DNA of 64,000 nt from Nocardia sp. NRRL S-836 (GCF_001279525.1 NZ_LGDY01000125.1:62001-126000), one strand, 5' to 3'. Counted from the stretch's first letter, positions 34,450-44,094 are shown. A program made the numbers and translations. Notes: generated from the sequence alone by a model not told the origin.

Positions 34450-35413
34450 AGTCGCGCAACGGTTTCCACCAGACCGGGTGGTCGCGGTACCAGGCGACGG
34501 TGTCGGCGAGCCCCTGCTCGAACGGCACCAGCGGCTCGTAGCCGAGCTCGGCGCGGATCTTCGTGTCGTCCAGCGCGTACCGCTGGTCGTGCCCCAGCCG
34601 GTCGGCCACCCGTTTCACCAGCGCCGGTCCCGCGCTGCACAGGTCGAGCAGGGCCTGGGTGATCTGCAGGTTGGTGCGCTCGTTGCCGCCACCGACGTTG
34701 TAGACCTCGCCGGCCCGCCCCGAGGTGAGCACCAGCTGGATCGCCCGGCAGTGGTCGGACACGTGCAGCCACTCCCGCACGTTCGACCCGTCCCCGTACA
34801 GCGGCACCGGAACACCGTTGAACAGGTTCGTGATGAACAGCGGGATCAGCTTCTCCGGGTGCTGGTACGGCCCGTAGTTGTTGGAACAGCGCGTGATCGA
34901 CACATCAAGCCCGTGCGTGCGCCAGTACGCGCGGGCGATCAGGTCGCTGGACGCCTTCGAGGCGGCGTAGGGGGAGTTCGGCCGCAACGGCCAGTCCTCC
35001 GTCCAGGCGCCCTCGTCGATCGACCCGTACACCTCGTCGGTCGACACGTGCACGACCCGGGACACCCCGGTGCGGCGGCAGGCTTCCAGCACCGTCTGCG
35101 TGCCGAGCACGTTGGTGAGCACGAAGTCCGCGGCCGCCGTCAGCGAACGGTCCACGTGCGACTCGGCCGCGAAGTGCACGACCGCGTCGTGGCCGGGCAG
35201 CAGCTCCAGCAGCAGCTCCAGGTCGCAGATGTCGCCCTGCACGAACGACAGCCGCGGGTGCGTCTCGGGCAGGTTCGCGCGGTTGCCCGCGTACGTCAGC
35301 TTGTCGAGCACGGTGACGTGCGCGTCCTCGTAGCCCGCGTACCCGCCGTCGAGCAGGGTGCGGACGTAGTGCGAGCCGATGAACCCGGCCGCCCCGGTGA
35401 CCAGCAGCTTCAC
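34439..35413 (-). CDS. rmlB: dTDP-glucose 4,6-dehydratase
   Basis: A 324-residue extended SDR: nucleotide-binding TGAAGFIGSHYVR, catalytic STDEVYG (Thr, Asp, Glu), YAASKASS (Tyr/Lys) and RCSNNYGPYQHPEKLIPLFI. It converts dTDP-glucose to dTDP-4-keto-6-deoxyglucose. The start is GTG 35413, overlapping the rmlA stop (GTGA). rmlC and rmlD are absent here, so this pair supplies an intermediate rather than a complete rhamnose pathway; the 2,3-dehydratase at 4.3-5.7 kb would use the product. Confidence 0.95.
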   Translation of the reverse strand: MKLLVTGAAGFIGSHYVRTLLDGGYAGYEDAHVTVLDKLTYAGNRANLPETHPRLSFVQGDICDLELLLELLPGHDAVVHFAAESHVDRSLTAAADFVLTNVLGTQTVLEACRRTGVSRVVHVSTDEVYGSIDEGAWTEDWPLRPNSPYAASKASSDLIARAYWRTHGLDVSITRCSNNYGPYQHPEKLIPLFITNLFNGVPVPLYGDGSNVREWLHVSDHCRAIQLVLTSGRAGEVYNVGGGNERTNLQITQALLDLCSAGPALVKRVADRLGHDQRYALDDTKIRAELGYEPLVPFEQGLADTVAWYRDHPVWWKPLRDFTS

Positions 35414-36465
35414 GCCGCCACCTCCACGTGCGCGTCGTCGCCGACGACGAGCCGGTGCTGCTTGGCCGACCCGATCCTGGCCTTGCGCCCGATCAGCGAG
35501 GCCTCGATGCCGGAGACGTTGTGGACGAAGGCACCGGACAGCACGATCGAGTCCGACACCCCGGCCTCGGTGATCCGGCAGTCCGCGCCGATCGCCGTGT
35601 ACGGCCCGATGACCGACGCCTCGACCAGGGTGCCCGCGCCGATGATCGCGGGACCGACGATGCAGGACCGCACGACCCGCGCGCCCTCCTCGACCACGAC
35701 GTCGCCGATGAGCGTGCTCTCGTCGTCGACGATGCCCTGGATGTCCGTGCGGACCCTCATGAGCACCTCGCGGTTGCACTCCAGCACGTCCTCGACCTTC
35801 CCGGTGTCCTTCCAGAACCCCGAGTAGATCCGCGCCCGCACGTCGCGCTCGTGCGTCACCAGCCACTGCAGCGCGTCGGTGATCTCCAGCTCGCCCCGCC
35901 ACGACGGCTCGATGGCGTCCACCGCCTCGTGGATGGCCGGGGTGAAGAAGTAGACGCCGATCATGGCGAGGTCGCTGCGCGGCTCCTGCGGCTTCTCCAC
36001 GAGCCGTGTCACGCGCGAGTTCTCGTCCACCTCGGCGACGCCGAACGCGCGCGGGTCCGGCACCTTGTAGACGACGACCTGCGCGGACGACCGCACGGCC
36101 GCGAACTCGTCGGCGATCTCGGAGATGCCCTCGACGAGCATGTTGTCGCCCAGGTACATCACGAAGTCGTCGTCACCGAGGAAGGGCCGCGCGATCTTCA
36201 CGCAGTGCGCGAGTCCCAGCGGCGCGTCCTGCGGGATGTACGTGATCGCCACCCCCAGGGCGGCCCCGTCGCCCAGCACGTCGGAGATCTCGTGAGCGCG
36301 GTCGCCGACGATGATGCCGATCTCGGTGATCCCGATCCCGCGCAGGTTGTCCACGACGTACTCGAGCACCGGCTTGTTGGCGATCGGGATGAGTTGCTTC
36401 GGCATCGAATAGCTGAAAGGACGCAGGCGTGTTCCCGCGCCTCCGGACAGCACCAGAGCCTTCAT
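35410..36465 (-). CDS. rmlA: Glucose-1-phosphate thymidylyltransferase, long form
   Basis: A 351-residue nucleotidyltransferase: LSGGAGTRLRPFSYSMPKQLIPIANKP N-terminal signature, GDNM metal/substrate site, EKPQEPRSDLAMIGVYFF, then a left-handed beta-helix hexapeptide-repeat C-terminus (residues about 245-350), making it the StrD-type long form. It makes dTDP-glucose from dTTP and glucose-1-phosphate. The start is ATG 36465; rmlB overlaps its end. Long forms are common in antibiotic sugar pathways, which supports a link to the deoxysugar operon. Confidence 0.95.
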   Translation of the reverse strand: MKALVLSGGAGTRLRPFSYSMPKQLIPIANKPVLEYVVDNLRGIGITEIGIIVGDRAHEISDVLGDGAALGVAITYIPQDAPLGLAHCVKIARPFLGDDDFVMYLGDNMLVEGISEIADEFAAVRSSAQVVVYKVPDPRAFGVAEVDENSRVTRLVEKPQEPRSDLAMIGVYFFTPAIHEAVDAIEPSWRGELEITDALQWLVTHERDVRARIYSGFWKDTGKVEDVLECNREVLMRVRTDIQGIVDDESTLIGDVVVEEGARVVRSCIVGPAIIGAGTLVEASVIGPYTAIGADCRITEAGVSDSIVLSGAFVHNVSGIEASLIGRKARIGSAKQHRLVVGDDAHVEVAA

Positions 36466-36554
36466 GGAACGTCTCCTCCACCGACTGTCACGTGGGACCG
36501 AAGGTTTCCCGTCCGTGGTGGACCGCAGCTGGAGAACGATCTCAAGACGCGGCA

Positions 36555-36581
36555 GGGCCCGCACCGGCTCGGCGCGGGCCC
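36555..36581 (-). terminator. Terminator after the membrane channel gene
   Basis: GGGCCCGC/GCGGGCCC stem, 17-43 bp past the stop at 36598 and before the rmlA start. Confidence 0.65.
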
Positions 36582-36597
36582 CGCTGCGAAGGGGGAA

Positions 36598-37365
36598 CTA
36601 CCGGTCGGACATCGGCGTGCCCGACGGCGGGGTGGGGGCGTCCATCCGGCCGGAGATGGTCGCGGGCACCTCCTGCGACGCGCGCGGCATCGGCGACTGG
36701 GTCCGCGCCTCCTCCTGCACGCGGTTCAGCCAGCCCTCCCAGCGCGACTGCATCGGGCGGACCAGACCGCCGCCGACACCGATGATGATCACGCCGGCCA
36801 CCGTGGCGAGCACGGCGACGAGCACCGGCATGGTCACCGAGACGGCGATGCCGAGCTGGTTGAGCGCGGCGATGACGCCCAGCGCCATCACGAAGCCGTA
36901 GGTGATGTTGCCCAGCAGCTTGGTGTACGAGCGCTGGCCCAGCGCGCCGGTGACGAGGCCGCGCAGCGCCGTGCCGATCGCGGAGGCGACGATCACGAGC
37001 ACGAGCGCGACGACGATGCGCGGCAGGTAGGCGATGACCTCGTTCAGCAGCGTGCTGACCGGGTTCGAGGCACCGAAGACGCCGAACGCCAGCTGCAACG
37101 CGATCAGCAGCACGAAGTAGTACACGAGCTTGGCGATCAGGCCGGTGGCGTCCATCGACGACTGCTTCATCGCGCCGGTCAGGCCGGAGCGCGCGACGAG
37201 CCTGTCGAAGCCGAGCCGCGTCAGCAGGAAGTTGACGCCCTTCGAGAGCGCCTTCGCGATGAACCAGCCGATGACGAGCACCAGCAGGAAGCCGAGCAGC
37301 TTCGGCACGAACGTGGCCACCATCGCCCACGCCTGGCCCAGGCCCTCGGTGATTTGCGAGCCCAC
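36598..37365 (-). CDS. Mechanosensitive-channel-like TM-helix protein
   Basis: A 255-residue membrane protein with repeated conserved TM-helix segments (AWAMVATFVPKLLGFLLVLVIGWFIAKALSKGV and LNEVIAYLPRIVVALVLVIVASAIGTALRGLV), as in the N-terminal half of small-conductance mechanosensitive channel proteins (YnaI/CmpX type), but without the MscS beta domain. The C-terminus is a short basic-acidic cytosolic tail. The start is GTG 37365 with GGGAGGG upstream. Probably involved in osmotic or envelope stress; a true channel activity is not assured. Confidence 0.8.
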   Translation of the reverse strand: MGSQITEGLGQAWAMVATFVPKLLGFLLVLVIGWFIAKALSKGVNFLLTRLGFDRLVARSGLTGAMKQSSMDATGLIAKLVYYFVLLIALQLAFGVFGASNPVSTLLNEVIAYLPRIVVALVLVIVASAIGTALRGLVTGALGQRSYTKLLGNITYGFVMALGVIAALNQLGIAVSVTMPVLVAVLATVAGVIIIGVGGGLVRPMQSRWEGWLNRVQEEARTQSPMPRASQEVPATISGRMDAPTPPSGTPMSDR

Positions 37366-37532
37366 GGGCCCTCCCGGATACGAAGTTGCGGTGAGTGAAG
37401 ATCCGACCGGTTGATCGTGTCGCGGATCACACCACCGGGCAACCGCGACACTGTGACACGAAAGGGTGGCTGACGTGGATTTTCGTCGTAGTTCAGTCCA
37501 GAGTGGAACCACCGGTGGGGACCGGGGAGAGG

Positions 37533-37567
37533 GAAGCGCCCGACACGCTCCGTGTCGGGCGCTTCCG
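37533..37567 (-). terminator. Terminator of the secreted hydrolase gene
   Basis: A 16-bp stem GGAAGCGCCCGACACG/CGTGTCGGGCGCTTCC with a 3-base loop, 12 bp past the stop at 37579. Confidence 0.88.
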
Positions 37568-37578
37568 CATTTCCGGCC

Positions 37579-39174
37579 CTATGGCTGAGCGCTCAGGCCG
37601 CGGCCGTCGAGGTACTCCTGGATGTGCTCGACGGACAGGGCGGGCGCGGGTCCCGTCGCTGCCCCCTCGCCGTCCTTCGGCACGTTCGGGCGGGGGTCGC
37701 CGCGGCACTCGGAGCTGCTGCCCGGCAGAGCGCCGCTGAGCAGGTACCGGTTGACCTTCGCGTCGACGCAGGCGTTGCCGCCGTAGAGGCCGTGCTTGCC
37801 CTCGTCGACGACGGTGATCAGGTTGTGGCCCAGCCGCGCCGCCATCGCCGGGCCGCCCGCGTACTGCGTCTGCGTGTCGCCCTCGGCCTGCACGACGATG
37901 CCGACGGGGTAGCCGTCGCGCACGAGCCGCACCGGCGGCTCCGGCGGGCTGAACGAGCGGAACGTGCAGGTCATCGGCGCCGCGCGGATCACGCCGTAGC
38001 CGTAGGGGTAGCGCTCGCGGAACGTGCGCATGTCCTCGTAGTAGATGTCCAGGTCGGTCGGCCAGTCCGCCTCGCACGTGACCGTGTCGAACACACCCGA
38101 CCGCAGCTCCTCGAGCCCGGACTGGGCCAGCAGCTGCGCGGCCTGGGCGCCCTGGGCGTTCGCGGGCTTCTCCCCCGACCGCAGCTGCACCACGATGTCC
38201 GCCAGCTCGCTCCACAGTGGACGGTAGCGGGACCCGACCCCGACCGCGCCGTCGAACGAGGACCGGGTGTGCCCCTCGACCGGGGTGGCGTACAGCTTGG
38301 CCGCGACCTTCTCCACCTCGGCCAGCACCTCGGCCTGCGACCGGCCCAGCCCGAACTTCTGGTTGCGCTCCCCCACCCACGTGGCCCACGCGTCGACGTC
38401 ACGCCGGTAGGCCACGGCCTGCTGGCGGAACTGCTCGCGCCAGATCCACTCCGGGTGCACGGAGCTGTCGAGCACGCTGCGGTCCAGCCGGCTCGGGAAC
38501 ATCGTGCCGTACACCGCACCGAGGTACGTGCCGTAGGAGTAGCCCAGGTAGTTGATCTTCGCCTCACCGAGCACGCCGCGGATGACGTCCATGTCCCGCG
38601 CGGTGTTCATGGTGCTGACGTACTGCCGGATCCCGCCGGAGGAGTGCTGGCACGCCTCCTCCGACTCGCGCGCCTCCGCCGCCCACTTGCCGAACTCGCT
38701 GTCGGCCGGGCGGGAGTCCGGCGCGGCGATGGCGGGCGCGGTGCGGCAGTTCATCATGGTCGAGCCGCCGACGCCGCGCGGGTCGAAGCCGATCACGTCG
38801 TAGGCCTGCACGAGCTCGGTCTTCGCCAGGAACTGCGGCAGGCCGAGCCCGGACCCCCCAGGTCCACCCGGATTGGTGAGCAGCACACCGCGGCGCCGGT
38901 CCGGTGCCGTCGCCTTCTTGCGGCTGATGGTCAGGTTGATCCGGTCGCCGGCCGGCCTGGCGTAGTCGAGCGGCGCTGTCAGCGTGGCGCACTCCAGCTC
39001 GGTGAGCTTTCCCCCGCACGGCGCCCACTTCACCGGCTGGGCGGTGAAGTCGGCCAACGGGTCGGGCGGGTCGGCGGAAGCGGTCGTGCTCGCGGTCATG
39101 AGCACGACGACCCCCATCACAAGAGCCGGGAACGTACGCAAGTCGAAACCTCCGCGCCGGACTGACTGGACCAT
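37579..39174 (-). CDS. Secreted tripeptidyl-peptidase-like alpha/beta hydrolase
   Basis: A 531-residue exported serine hydrolase: signal peptide (residues 1-34 from ATG 39174, FPALVMGVVVLMTASTTASA), oxyanion-region NPGGPGGSG, FDPRGVGGS, nucleophile GYSYGT, catalytic Asp in VVQAEGD and His in EGKHGLYG. Multiple cysteines (WAPCGG, NCRTAP, EACQH, TVTCEADW, MTCTFRS, NACVD) suit an oxidising environment. It belongs to the SCO-type TAP group, which trims tripeptides from secreted proteins. It is the active paralogue of the Ser-to-Ala protein at 7296-8717. Confidence 0.92.
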   Translation of the reverse strand: MVQSVRRGGFDLRTFPALVMGVVVLMTASTTASADPPDPLADFTAQPVKWAPCGGKLTELECATLTAPLDYARPAGDRINLTISRKKATAPDRRRGVLLTNPGGPGGSGLGLPQFLAKTELVQAYDVIGFDPRGVGGSTMMNCRTAPAIAAPDSRPADSEFGKWAAEARESEEACQHSSGGIRQYVSTMNTARDMDVIRGVLGEAKINYLGYSYGTYLGAVYGTMFPSRLDRSVLDSSVHPEWIWREQFRQQAVAYRRDVDAWATWVGERNQKFGLGRSQAEVLAEVEKVAAKLYATPVEGHTRSSFDGAVGVGSRYRPLWSELADIVVQLRSGEKPANAQGAQAAQLLAQSGLEELRSGVFDTVTCEADWPTDLDIYYEDMRTFRERYPYGYGVIRAAPMTCTFRSFSPPEPPVRLVRDGYPVGIVVQAEGDTQTQYAGGPAMAARLGHNLITVVDEGKHGLYGGNACVDAKVNRYLLSGALPGSSSECRGDPRPNVPKDGEGAATGPAPALSVEHIQEYLDGRGLSAQP

Positions 39175-39263
39175 CAGTGCCCGAAGGTATGGCCGCGCAG
39201 ACGCCGCCACGGGTTCTGTCACCTGTTCCGGTGGTGTCTCCGGCAACCGCATAGGGTGCGGGT

Positions 39264-40478
39264 ATGACGACCGGCCCGGCCTCGGCGAACGCGAAGAAGG
39301 AGGTTCACCCTCCCGTCCTGTCCGCCCGCACGATGCGCAAGATCGAACGCGCGTCCGGCAACCTCGCCACGGCCAGCGTCGCCGAGATGGAGCAGCGGCT
39401 GTCGTGGTTCGCGCGGATGCCGGCCGACCAGCGGGCCAGCGTGCTGCTGCTGATCCAGAACGGCGTGGCCGGGTTCGTCGAGTGGCTGCACGACCGGCAG
39501 CAGGCGATCCGGCTGACCGCGGACGCGTTCCGCAGCGCCCCCAAGGACATCTCCCGCTGGGTGAGCCTGCGCCAGACCGTCGAGCTGGTCCGGATAGCGC
39601 TGGAGCTGTTCGAGGAGCAGATGCCGCAGATGGCGGCCGACGAGGCCGAACGCGCGATGCTGATGGAGGGCGTGCTGCGGTACGGCCGGGAGATCGCGTT
39701 CTCCGCGGCGACCTCGTACGCGGCGGCGGCCGAGGCGCGCGGTGCGTGGGACGCCCGGCTGGAGGCGCTCGTCGTGGACGGCATCGTCCGCGGCGACCCC
39801 GAGGAGTCGCTGCTGTCGCGGGCGGCCGCGCTGGGCTGGGACCCGGCGGCCGAGGCGACCGTGCTGGTGGGCAACCCCGGCGGCGAGGACCCGCCGGCGA
39901 TCATCTACTCGGTGCGCAGCAAGGCGGCGCGGGCGGGACGGCCGGTGCTGCTGTCCGTGCAGGGCTCGCGGCTCGTGGTGGTGCTGGGCGGGCCGACCGA
40001 GACCGGCGAGGACGTGCTGGGCCGCATCTCCGAGGGCTTCGGCGAGGGCCCGGTGGTGGCGGGACCCACGGTGAGCAGCCTGTCCGAGGCGCACCGCAGC
40101 GCCAGTGACGCGTTGAGCGGGCTGCGCGCGGTCGTCGGCTGGCCGGCGGCACCGCGGCCGGTGCGGTCGCTCGACCTGCTGCCGGAACGGGCGCTGGCCG
40201 GTGACCCGGAGGCGGAGTGGCAGCTGGTCGACCGGGTGGCGCGGCCGCTGGAGGACGCGGGCGGCGCGCTGCTGGAGACCGTGGACGCGTTCCTGGAGGT
40301 CGGCGGCGTGCTGGAGACGTGCGCCAAAAGACTCTTCGTGCACCCGAACACGGTCAGATATCGCCTTCGGCGCGTTCAGGAAATGACGGGAAGAAATGCA
40401 CATGACGCTCGAGACGCACTTGTGCTTCGCGTCGCATTGTCCGTAGGACGCCTGGCCCGCTCCCGCGGCCTGTGGTAG
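39264..40478 (+). CDS. fasR: PucR-like regulator of fatty acid synthesis (FasR)
   Basis: A 404-residue protein: long helical N-terminal part, a central GGDEF-like/CdaR-type domain and a C-terminal PucR helix-turn-helix (VDAFLEVGGVLETCAKRLFVHPNTVRYRLRRVQEMTGRNAHDARDALVLRVAL). Its place directly upstream of fabD-fabH-acpP-fabF is that of Streptomyces FasR, which activates this operon. The start is ATG 39264. The 194-bp gap to fabD holds an inverted repeat (40587-40605) that may be its binding site. It probably ties malonyl-ACP synthesis to growth and, indirectly, to polyketide supply. Confidence 0.93.
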   Translation: MTTGPASANAKKEVHPPVLSARTMRKIERASGNLATASVAEMEQRLSWFARMPADQRASVLLLIQNGVAGFVEWLHDRQQAIRLTADAFRSAPKDISRWVSLRQTVELVRIALELFEEQMPQMAADEAERAMLMEGVLRYGREIAFSAATSYAAAAEARGAWDARLEALVVDGIVRGDPEESLLSRAAALGWDPAAEATVLVGNPGGEDPPAIIYSVRSKAARAGRPVLLSVQGSRLVVVLGGPTETGEDVLGRISEGFGEGPVVAGPTVSSLSEAHRSASDALSGLRAVVGWPAAPRPVRSLDLLPERALAGDPEAEWQLVDRVARPLEDAGGALLETVDAFLEVGGVLETCAKRLFVHPNTVRYRLRRVQEMTGRNAHDARDALVLRVALSVGRLARSRGLW

Positions 40479-40586
40479 CCGCCGGGCTGTGACGGACTTC
40501 GCACACATCCGTTGGGGTGAGGGCCAAACGACCGTCGACCACGCTGAGCTGGCCTTATGTCGCGCAGCGCGCACCGCGCGGACACT

Positions 40587-40605
40587 TTTGTAGGGTCTCT
40601 ACAAA
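40587..40605. promoter_or_regulatory. Candidate FasR operator upstream of fabD
   Basis: TTTGTAG-GGTCT-CTACAAA: perfect 7-bp arms, 68 bp before the fabD start and in the only gap of the fasR-fab block. AT-rich against its surroundings. Assignment to FasR is by position. Confidence 0.65.
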
Positions 40606-40672
40606 TACGATCGCAGTACTTCGTCCTTTGCGGCATGGGGTTGCGGCGGGGCGACCGGCTTTAGTAGCCCAC

Positions 40673-41602
40673 GTGATCGCACTCCTCGCGCCCGGACAAG
40701 GGTCCCAGACGCCCGGCATGCTCAGCCCCTGGCTCGAACTGGAGGGGGCCGAGAAGCAGGTGCGCACGTGGTCGGACCTCACCGGGCTCGACCTGGTGCG
40801 GCTCGGCACCACCGCGGAGGCCGAGGAGATCGTCGACACCTCCATCACCCAGCCGCTGGTCGTGGCGCTCGCGCTGCTCGCGTTCGGTGAGCTGCGCCGC
40901 CGCGTCGCGCTGCCCTCCGACGTGGTCGTCGCCGGCCACTCCGTCGGCGAGCTGGCCGCCGCGGCGGTCGCCGGTGTGATCAGCACCGACGACGCGGTCG
41001 CGCTGGCCGCCGTGCGCGGCCGTGCGATGGCCGAGGCGTGCGCGCTGGAGCCGACCGGCATGGCCGCGGTGCTCGGTGGCGACGAGGCGGAGGTGCTCGC
41101 CCGCCTGGAGGAGCTCGGTCTCGTGCCCGCCAACCGCAACGGCGCCGGTCAGATCGTCGCCGCCGGTCCGCGCCCCGCGCTGGACGAGCTCGCGGAGAAC
41201 CCGCCGGGCACGGCGAAGGTCCGCAAGCTGGCCGTCGCGGGTGCGTTCCACACGAGGTACATGGCTCCGGCCGAGGACGCCGTGCGCGCCCGTGCCGCCG
41301 AGGTCACCACGCAGGACCCTGCGCTGCCGCTGCTGTCCAACAGGGACGGCGCCGTCGTGACCGACGGCGCCGAGGTGCTGAGCCGCCTGGTCTCCCAGGT
41401 CACCAGCCCGGTGCGCTGGGACGTCTGCCAGGCCACCCTCGTCGAGAAGGGCGTGACCGGCTCGGTCGAGCTGCCGCCCGCCGGCGCGCTCACCGGTCTG
41501 GCCAAGCGCGCGATGAAGGGCACCGCCACCCTCGCCCTGAAGACGCCCGACCAGCTGGAGAAGGTCGCGGAGCTCTTCGACACCGCTGGAGCCGCTCAGT
41601 GA
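40673..41602 (+). CDS. fabD: Malonyl-CoA:ACP transacylase
   Basis: A 309-residue acyltransferase: GQGSQTPGM N-terminus, nucleophile Ser90 in GHSVGE, the malonyl-selecting Arg in AVRGRAMAEAC and catalytic His in GAFHTRYM. It loads malonyl groups onto AcpP. The start is GTG 40673; the open frame upstream has no homology. Its end overlaps fabH (GTGA). First gene of the fab operon. It may also serve polyketide synthases lacking their own transacylase. Confidence 0.95.
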   Translation: MIALLAPGQGSQTPGMLSPWLELEGAEKQVRTWSDLTGLDLVRLGTTAEAEEIVDTSITQPLVVALALLAFGELRRRVALPSDVVVAGHSVGELAAAAVAGVISTDDAVALAAVRGRAMAEACALEPTGMAAVLGGDEAEVLARLEELGLVPANRNGAGQIVAAGPRPALDELAENPPGTAKVRKLAVAGAFHTRYMAPAEDAVRARAAEVTTQDPALPLLSNRDGAVVTDGAEVLSRLVSQVTSPVRWDVCQATLVEKGVTGSVELPPAGALTGLAKRAMKGTATLALKTPDQLEKVAELFDTAGAAQ

Positions 41603-42576
41603 CGACCTTCCAGGCGCCTGTGGCGTCCGCCGGGTGCCGCATCGTCGGGCTCGGCAGCTACCAGCCCGAGACGGTGGTCAGCAACCACGACCTCGCGCAG
41701 CGCATGGACACCTCCGACGAGTGGATCCGCGAGCGCGTCGGCATCGTGAACCGGCACGTCGCGGCCAAGGACGAGGGCGTCGTCGACATGTCCGTCGCGG
41801 CGGGCACCAGGGCGATCGAGGACGCGGGCCTCACCCCGGCCGACATCGGCGGCGTGATCGTGGCGACGTGCACCATGCCGTCGACGATCCCGAACGCCGC
41901 CGCCCAGGTGGCCACCCGGATCGGCATCACGGCCGCCGCCGCGTTCGACCTGAACGCCGCGTGCGCCGGCTTCTGCTACGCCGTCGCGACCGCCGCGGAC
42001 ATCGTCCGCGCGGGTACGGTGAAGAACGTTCTCGTCATCGGAGCCGAGAAGCTCACCGACTGGACCCACCAGGACGACCGCTCGACCGCGATCATCTTCG
42101 CGGACGGCGCGGGTGCCGTCGTGGTCGGAGCCAGCGAGGAGAACCACATCGGCCCCGTCGCCTGGGGCTCGGACGGCACGATGTCCGAGGTGATCAGGAT
42201 CGACGACCGCGACTCGTTCATCCACCAGGAGGGTCAGACGGTCTTCCGCTGGGCGACGACCCAGGTCGCGCCCGTCGCGATCAGGGCCGTCCAGCTCGCC
42301 GGCGTCGAACTGTCCGATGTGGACGTGCTCGTGCCGCACCAGGCGAACCTGCGCATCATCGAGGCGATTGCCAAGCGGCTCAGGAAAGGCGGTGCTCGCG
42401 AGGACCTGAAGGTCGCTCGTGACATCGTGGAGTCCGGCAACACCTCCTCGGCCTCGATCCCCATGGCACTGGACCACATGCGGACCGCGGGCGAGATCTC
42501 CAGCGGAGACGTGGTGCTGATGGTCGGGTTCGGCGCAGGCCTGTCCTACGCGGGACAGGTGGTCCGCTGCCCATGA
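41599..42576 (+). CDS. fabH: 3-oxoacyl-ACP synthase III
   Basis: A 325-residue condensing enzyme that starts fatty acid chains from acyl-CoA and malonyl-ACP. The triad is intact: Cys122 in NAACAGF, His in VPHQANLRI and Asn in ESGNTSSAS. The start is GTG 41599, overlapping fabD. In branched-chain producers it sets the iso/anteiso primer choice, but specificity is not readable here. Confidence 0.96.
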   Translation: MTTFQAPVASAGCRIVGLGSYQPETVVSNHDLAQRMDTSDEWIRERVGIVNRHVAAKDEGVVDMSVAAGTRAIEDAGLTPADIGGVIVATCTMPSTIPNAAAQVATRIGITAAAAFDLNAACAGFCYAVATAADIVRAGTVKNVLVIGAEKLTDWTHQDDRSTAIIFADGAGAVVVGASEENHIGPVAWGSDGTMSEVIRIDDRDSFIHQEGQTVFRWATTQVAPVAIRAVQLAGVELSDVDVLVPHQANLRIIEAIAKRLRKGGAREDLKVARDIVESGNTSSASIPMALDHMRTAGEISSGDVVLMVGFGAGLSYAGQVVRCP

Positions 42577-42607
42577 TTTTTCACGTGTCAATCGAAAGGG
42601 AACTTCA

Positions 42608-42844
42608 GTGAGCGACAACGTCCTGACCGGTCTTGCCGAGATCGTCGAAGAGGTCGCCGGTGTGGCCGCCGACGACGTCACCGCTGAGAAGTCCTTCGTG
42701 GACGACCTCGACATCGACTCGCTGTCGATGGTCGAGATCGCCGTCCAGGCGGAGGACAAGTTCGGCGTGAAGATCCCGGACGACGAGCTGGCGAACCTCA
42801 AGACCGTTGGTGACGCGGTGACGTACATCACCAGCCACGCATGA
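42608..42844 (+). CDS. acpP: Acyl carrier protein
   Basis: A 78-residue acidic four-helix carrier with the phosphopantetheine site DDLDIDSLSMVEI (Ser38). GTG start at 42608 with AAAGGGAAC upstream. Overlaps fabF by four bases (ATGA). It carries growing chains for all fab enzymes. Confidence 0.97.
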   Translation: MSDNVLTGLAEIVEEVAGVAADDVTAEKSFVDDLDIDSLSMVEIAVQAEDKFGVKIPDDELANLKTVGDAVTYITSHA

Positions 42845-44076
42845 GTTCGACCATCGACGTCGTCATCACCGGGCTGGGTGCCACCACCCCGCTCGGTGGT
42901 GACGTGACGTCCACCTGGGACGCGTTGCTGGCAGGCAAGAGCGGGGTCCGCCCCATGACCCACGAGTGGGTCGAGAAGTACGACCTGCCGGTCAAGATCG
43001 CGTCGCAGCTCGTCGTCGATCCCACCGAGGTCCTGCCCCGCGTCGAGGCGCGGCGCCTGGACCGCTCGGAACAGGTCGCCATCGTCGCCTCACGCCAGGC
43101 GTGGGCCGACGCGGGTCACAACGACGACACCGTCGACCGCGAGCGCCTCGCCGTCATCATCGGCACCGGCATCGGCGGCGCGATCACCCTGCTCACCCAG
43201 GACGACCTCCTGGAGCAGCACGGTCTGCGCAAGGTGTCGCCGCTGACCGTCCCGATGCTGATGCCGAACGGCCCGGCCGCGCACGTGGGCCTGGAGCTGA
43301 AGGCACAGGCGGGCGTCCACGCGCCGGTCTCGGCCTGCGCGTCCGGCGCCGAGGCCATCGCCTGGGCGTACCGCATGATCAAGGCCGGCGAGGCCGACGT
43401 GGTCGTGGCGGGCGGGGCGGAAGCCTGCATCACCGCGATCCCGGTCGCGGGCTTCTCCCAGGCCCGCACCATGAGCACCCGCAACGACGAGCCGGAGAAG
43501 GCCTCGCGCCCGTTCGACACGGACCGCGACGGCTTCGTCCTCGGCGAGGGCGCGGGCGTCATGGTGCTGGAGCGCCGCGAGTTCGCGGAGGCCCGCGGTG
43601 CCAAGATCTACGGCCGCCTGGCGGGCATCGGCACCTCGGCCGACGGCTACCACATCACCGCCCCCGACCCCGAGGGTGTCGGCCAGTCGCGTGCCATCGC
43701 CGCATCCCTGCGGTCCGGTGGCCTCGACCCGTCCGACGTCGGTCACGTGAACTGCCACGCCACCTCCACGCAGGTGGGCGACGTGGCGGAGACCGTGGCC
43801 ATCCGCAAGGCCATCGGCGACCACCCGGTCCTCACCGCACCGAAGGGCGCCCTCGGGCACCTGCTCGGCGCGGCGGGTGCCGTGGAGGCGATCGTCACCG
43901 TCCTGTCGATCCGCGACGGCATCGTTCCCCAGACCCTCAACCTGGAGAACCTCGACCCCGCGGTCACGCTGGACGTGGTGGCCGGAGAGCCCCGCAAGGT
44001 CAAGCTCGACGCCGCCGTGAACGACTCGTTCGGCTTCGGCGGTCACAACGTGGCGCTGGCCTTCACCCCGGCCTAG
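42841..44076 (+). CDS. fabF: 3-oxoacyl-ACP synthase II
   Basis: A 411-residue elongating condensing enzyme with catalytic Cys166 in VSACASGAEA, His in NCHATSTQVGD and His in GHLLGAAG. ATG 42841 overlaps the acpP stop. Last gene of the fab operon, closed by a strong hairpin at 44095-44129. It has housekeeping FabF length and motifs rather than those of a polyketide ketosynthase. Confidence 0.96.
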   Translation: MSSTIDVVITGLGATTPLGGDVTSTWDALLAGKSGVRPMTHEWVEKYDLPVKIASQLVVDPTEVLPRVEARRLDRSEQVAIVASRQAWADAGHNDDTVDRERLAVIIGTGIGGAITLLTQDDLLEQHGLRKVSPLTVPMLMPNGPAAHVGLELKAQAGVHAPVSACASGAEAIAWAYRMIKAGEADVVVAGGAEACITAIPVAGFSQARTMSTRNDEPEKASRPFDTDRDGFVLGEGAGVMVLERREFAEARGAKIYGRLAGIGTSADGYHITAPDPEGVGQSRAIAASLRSGGLDPSDVGHVNCHATSTQVGDVAETVAIRKAIGDHPVLTAPKGALGHLLGAAGAVEAIVTVLSIRDGIVPQTLNLENLDPAVTLDVVAGEPRKVKLDAAVNDSFGFGGHNVALAFTPA

Positions 44077-44094
44077 CTCCCACCGCACGACGCA

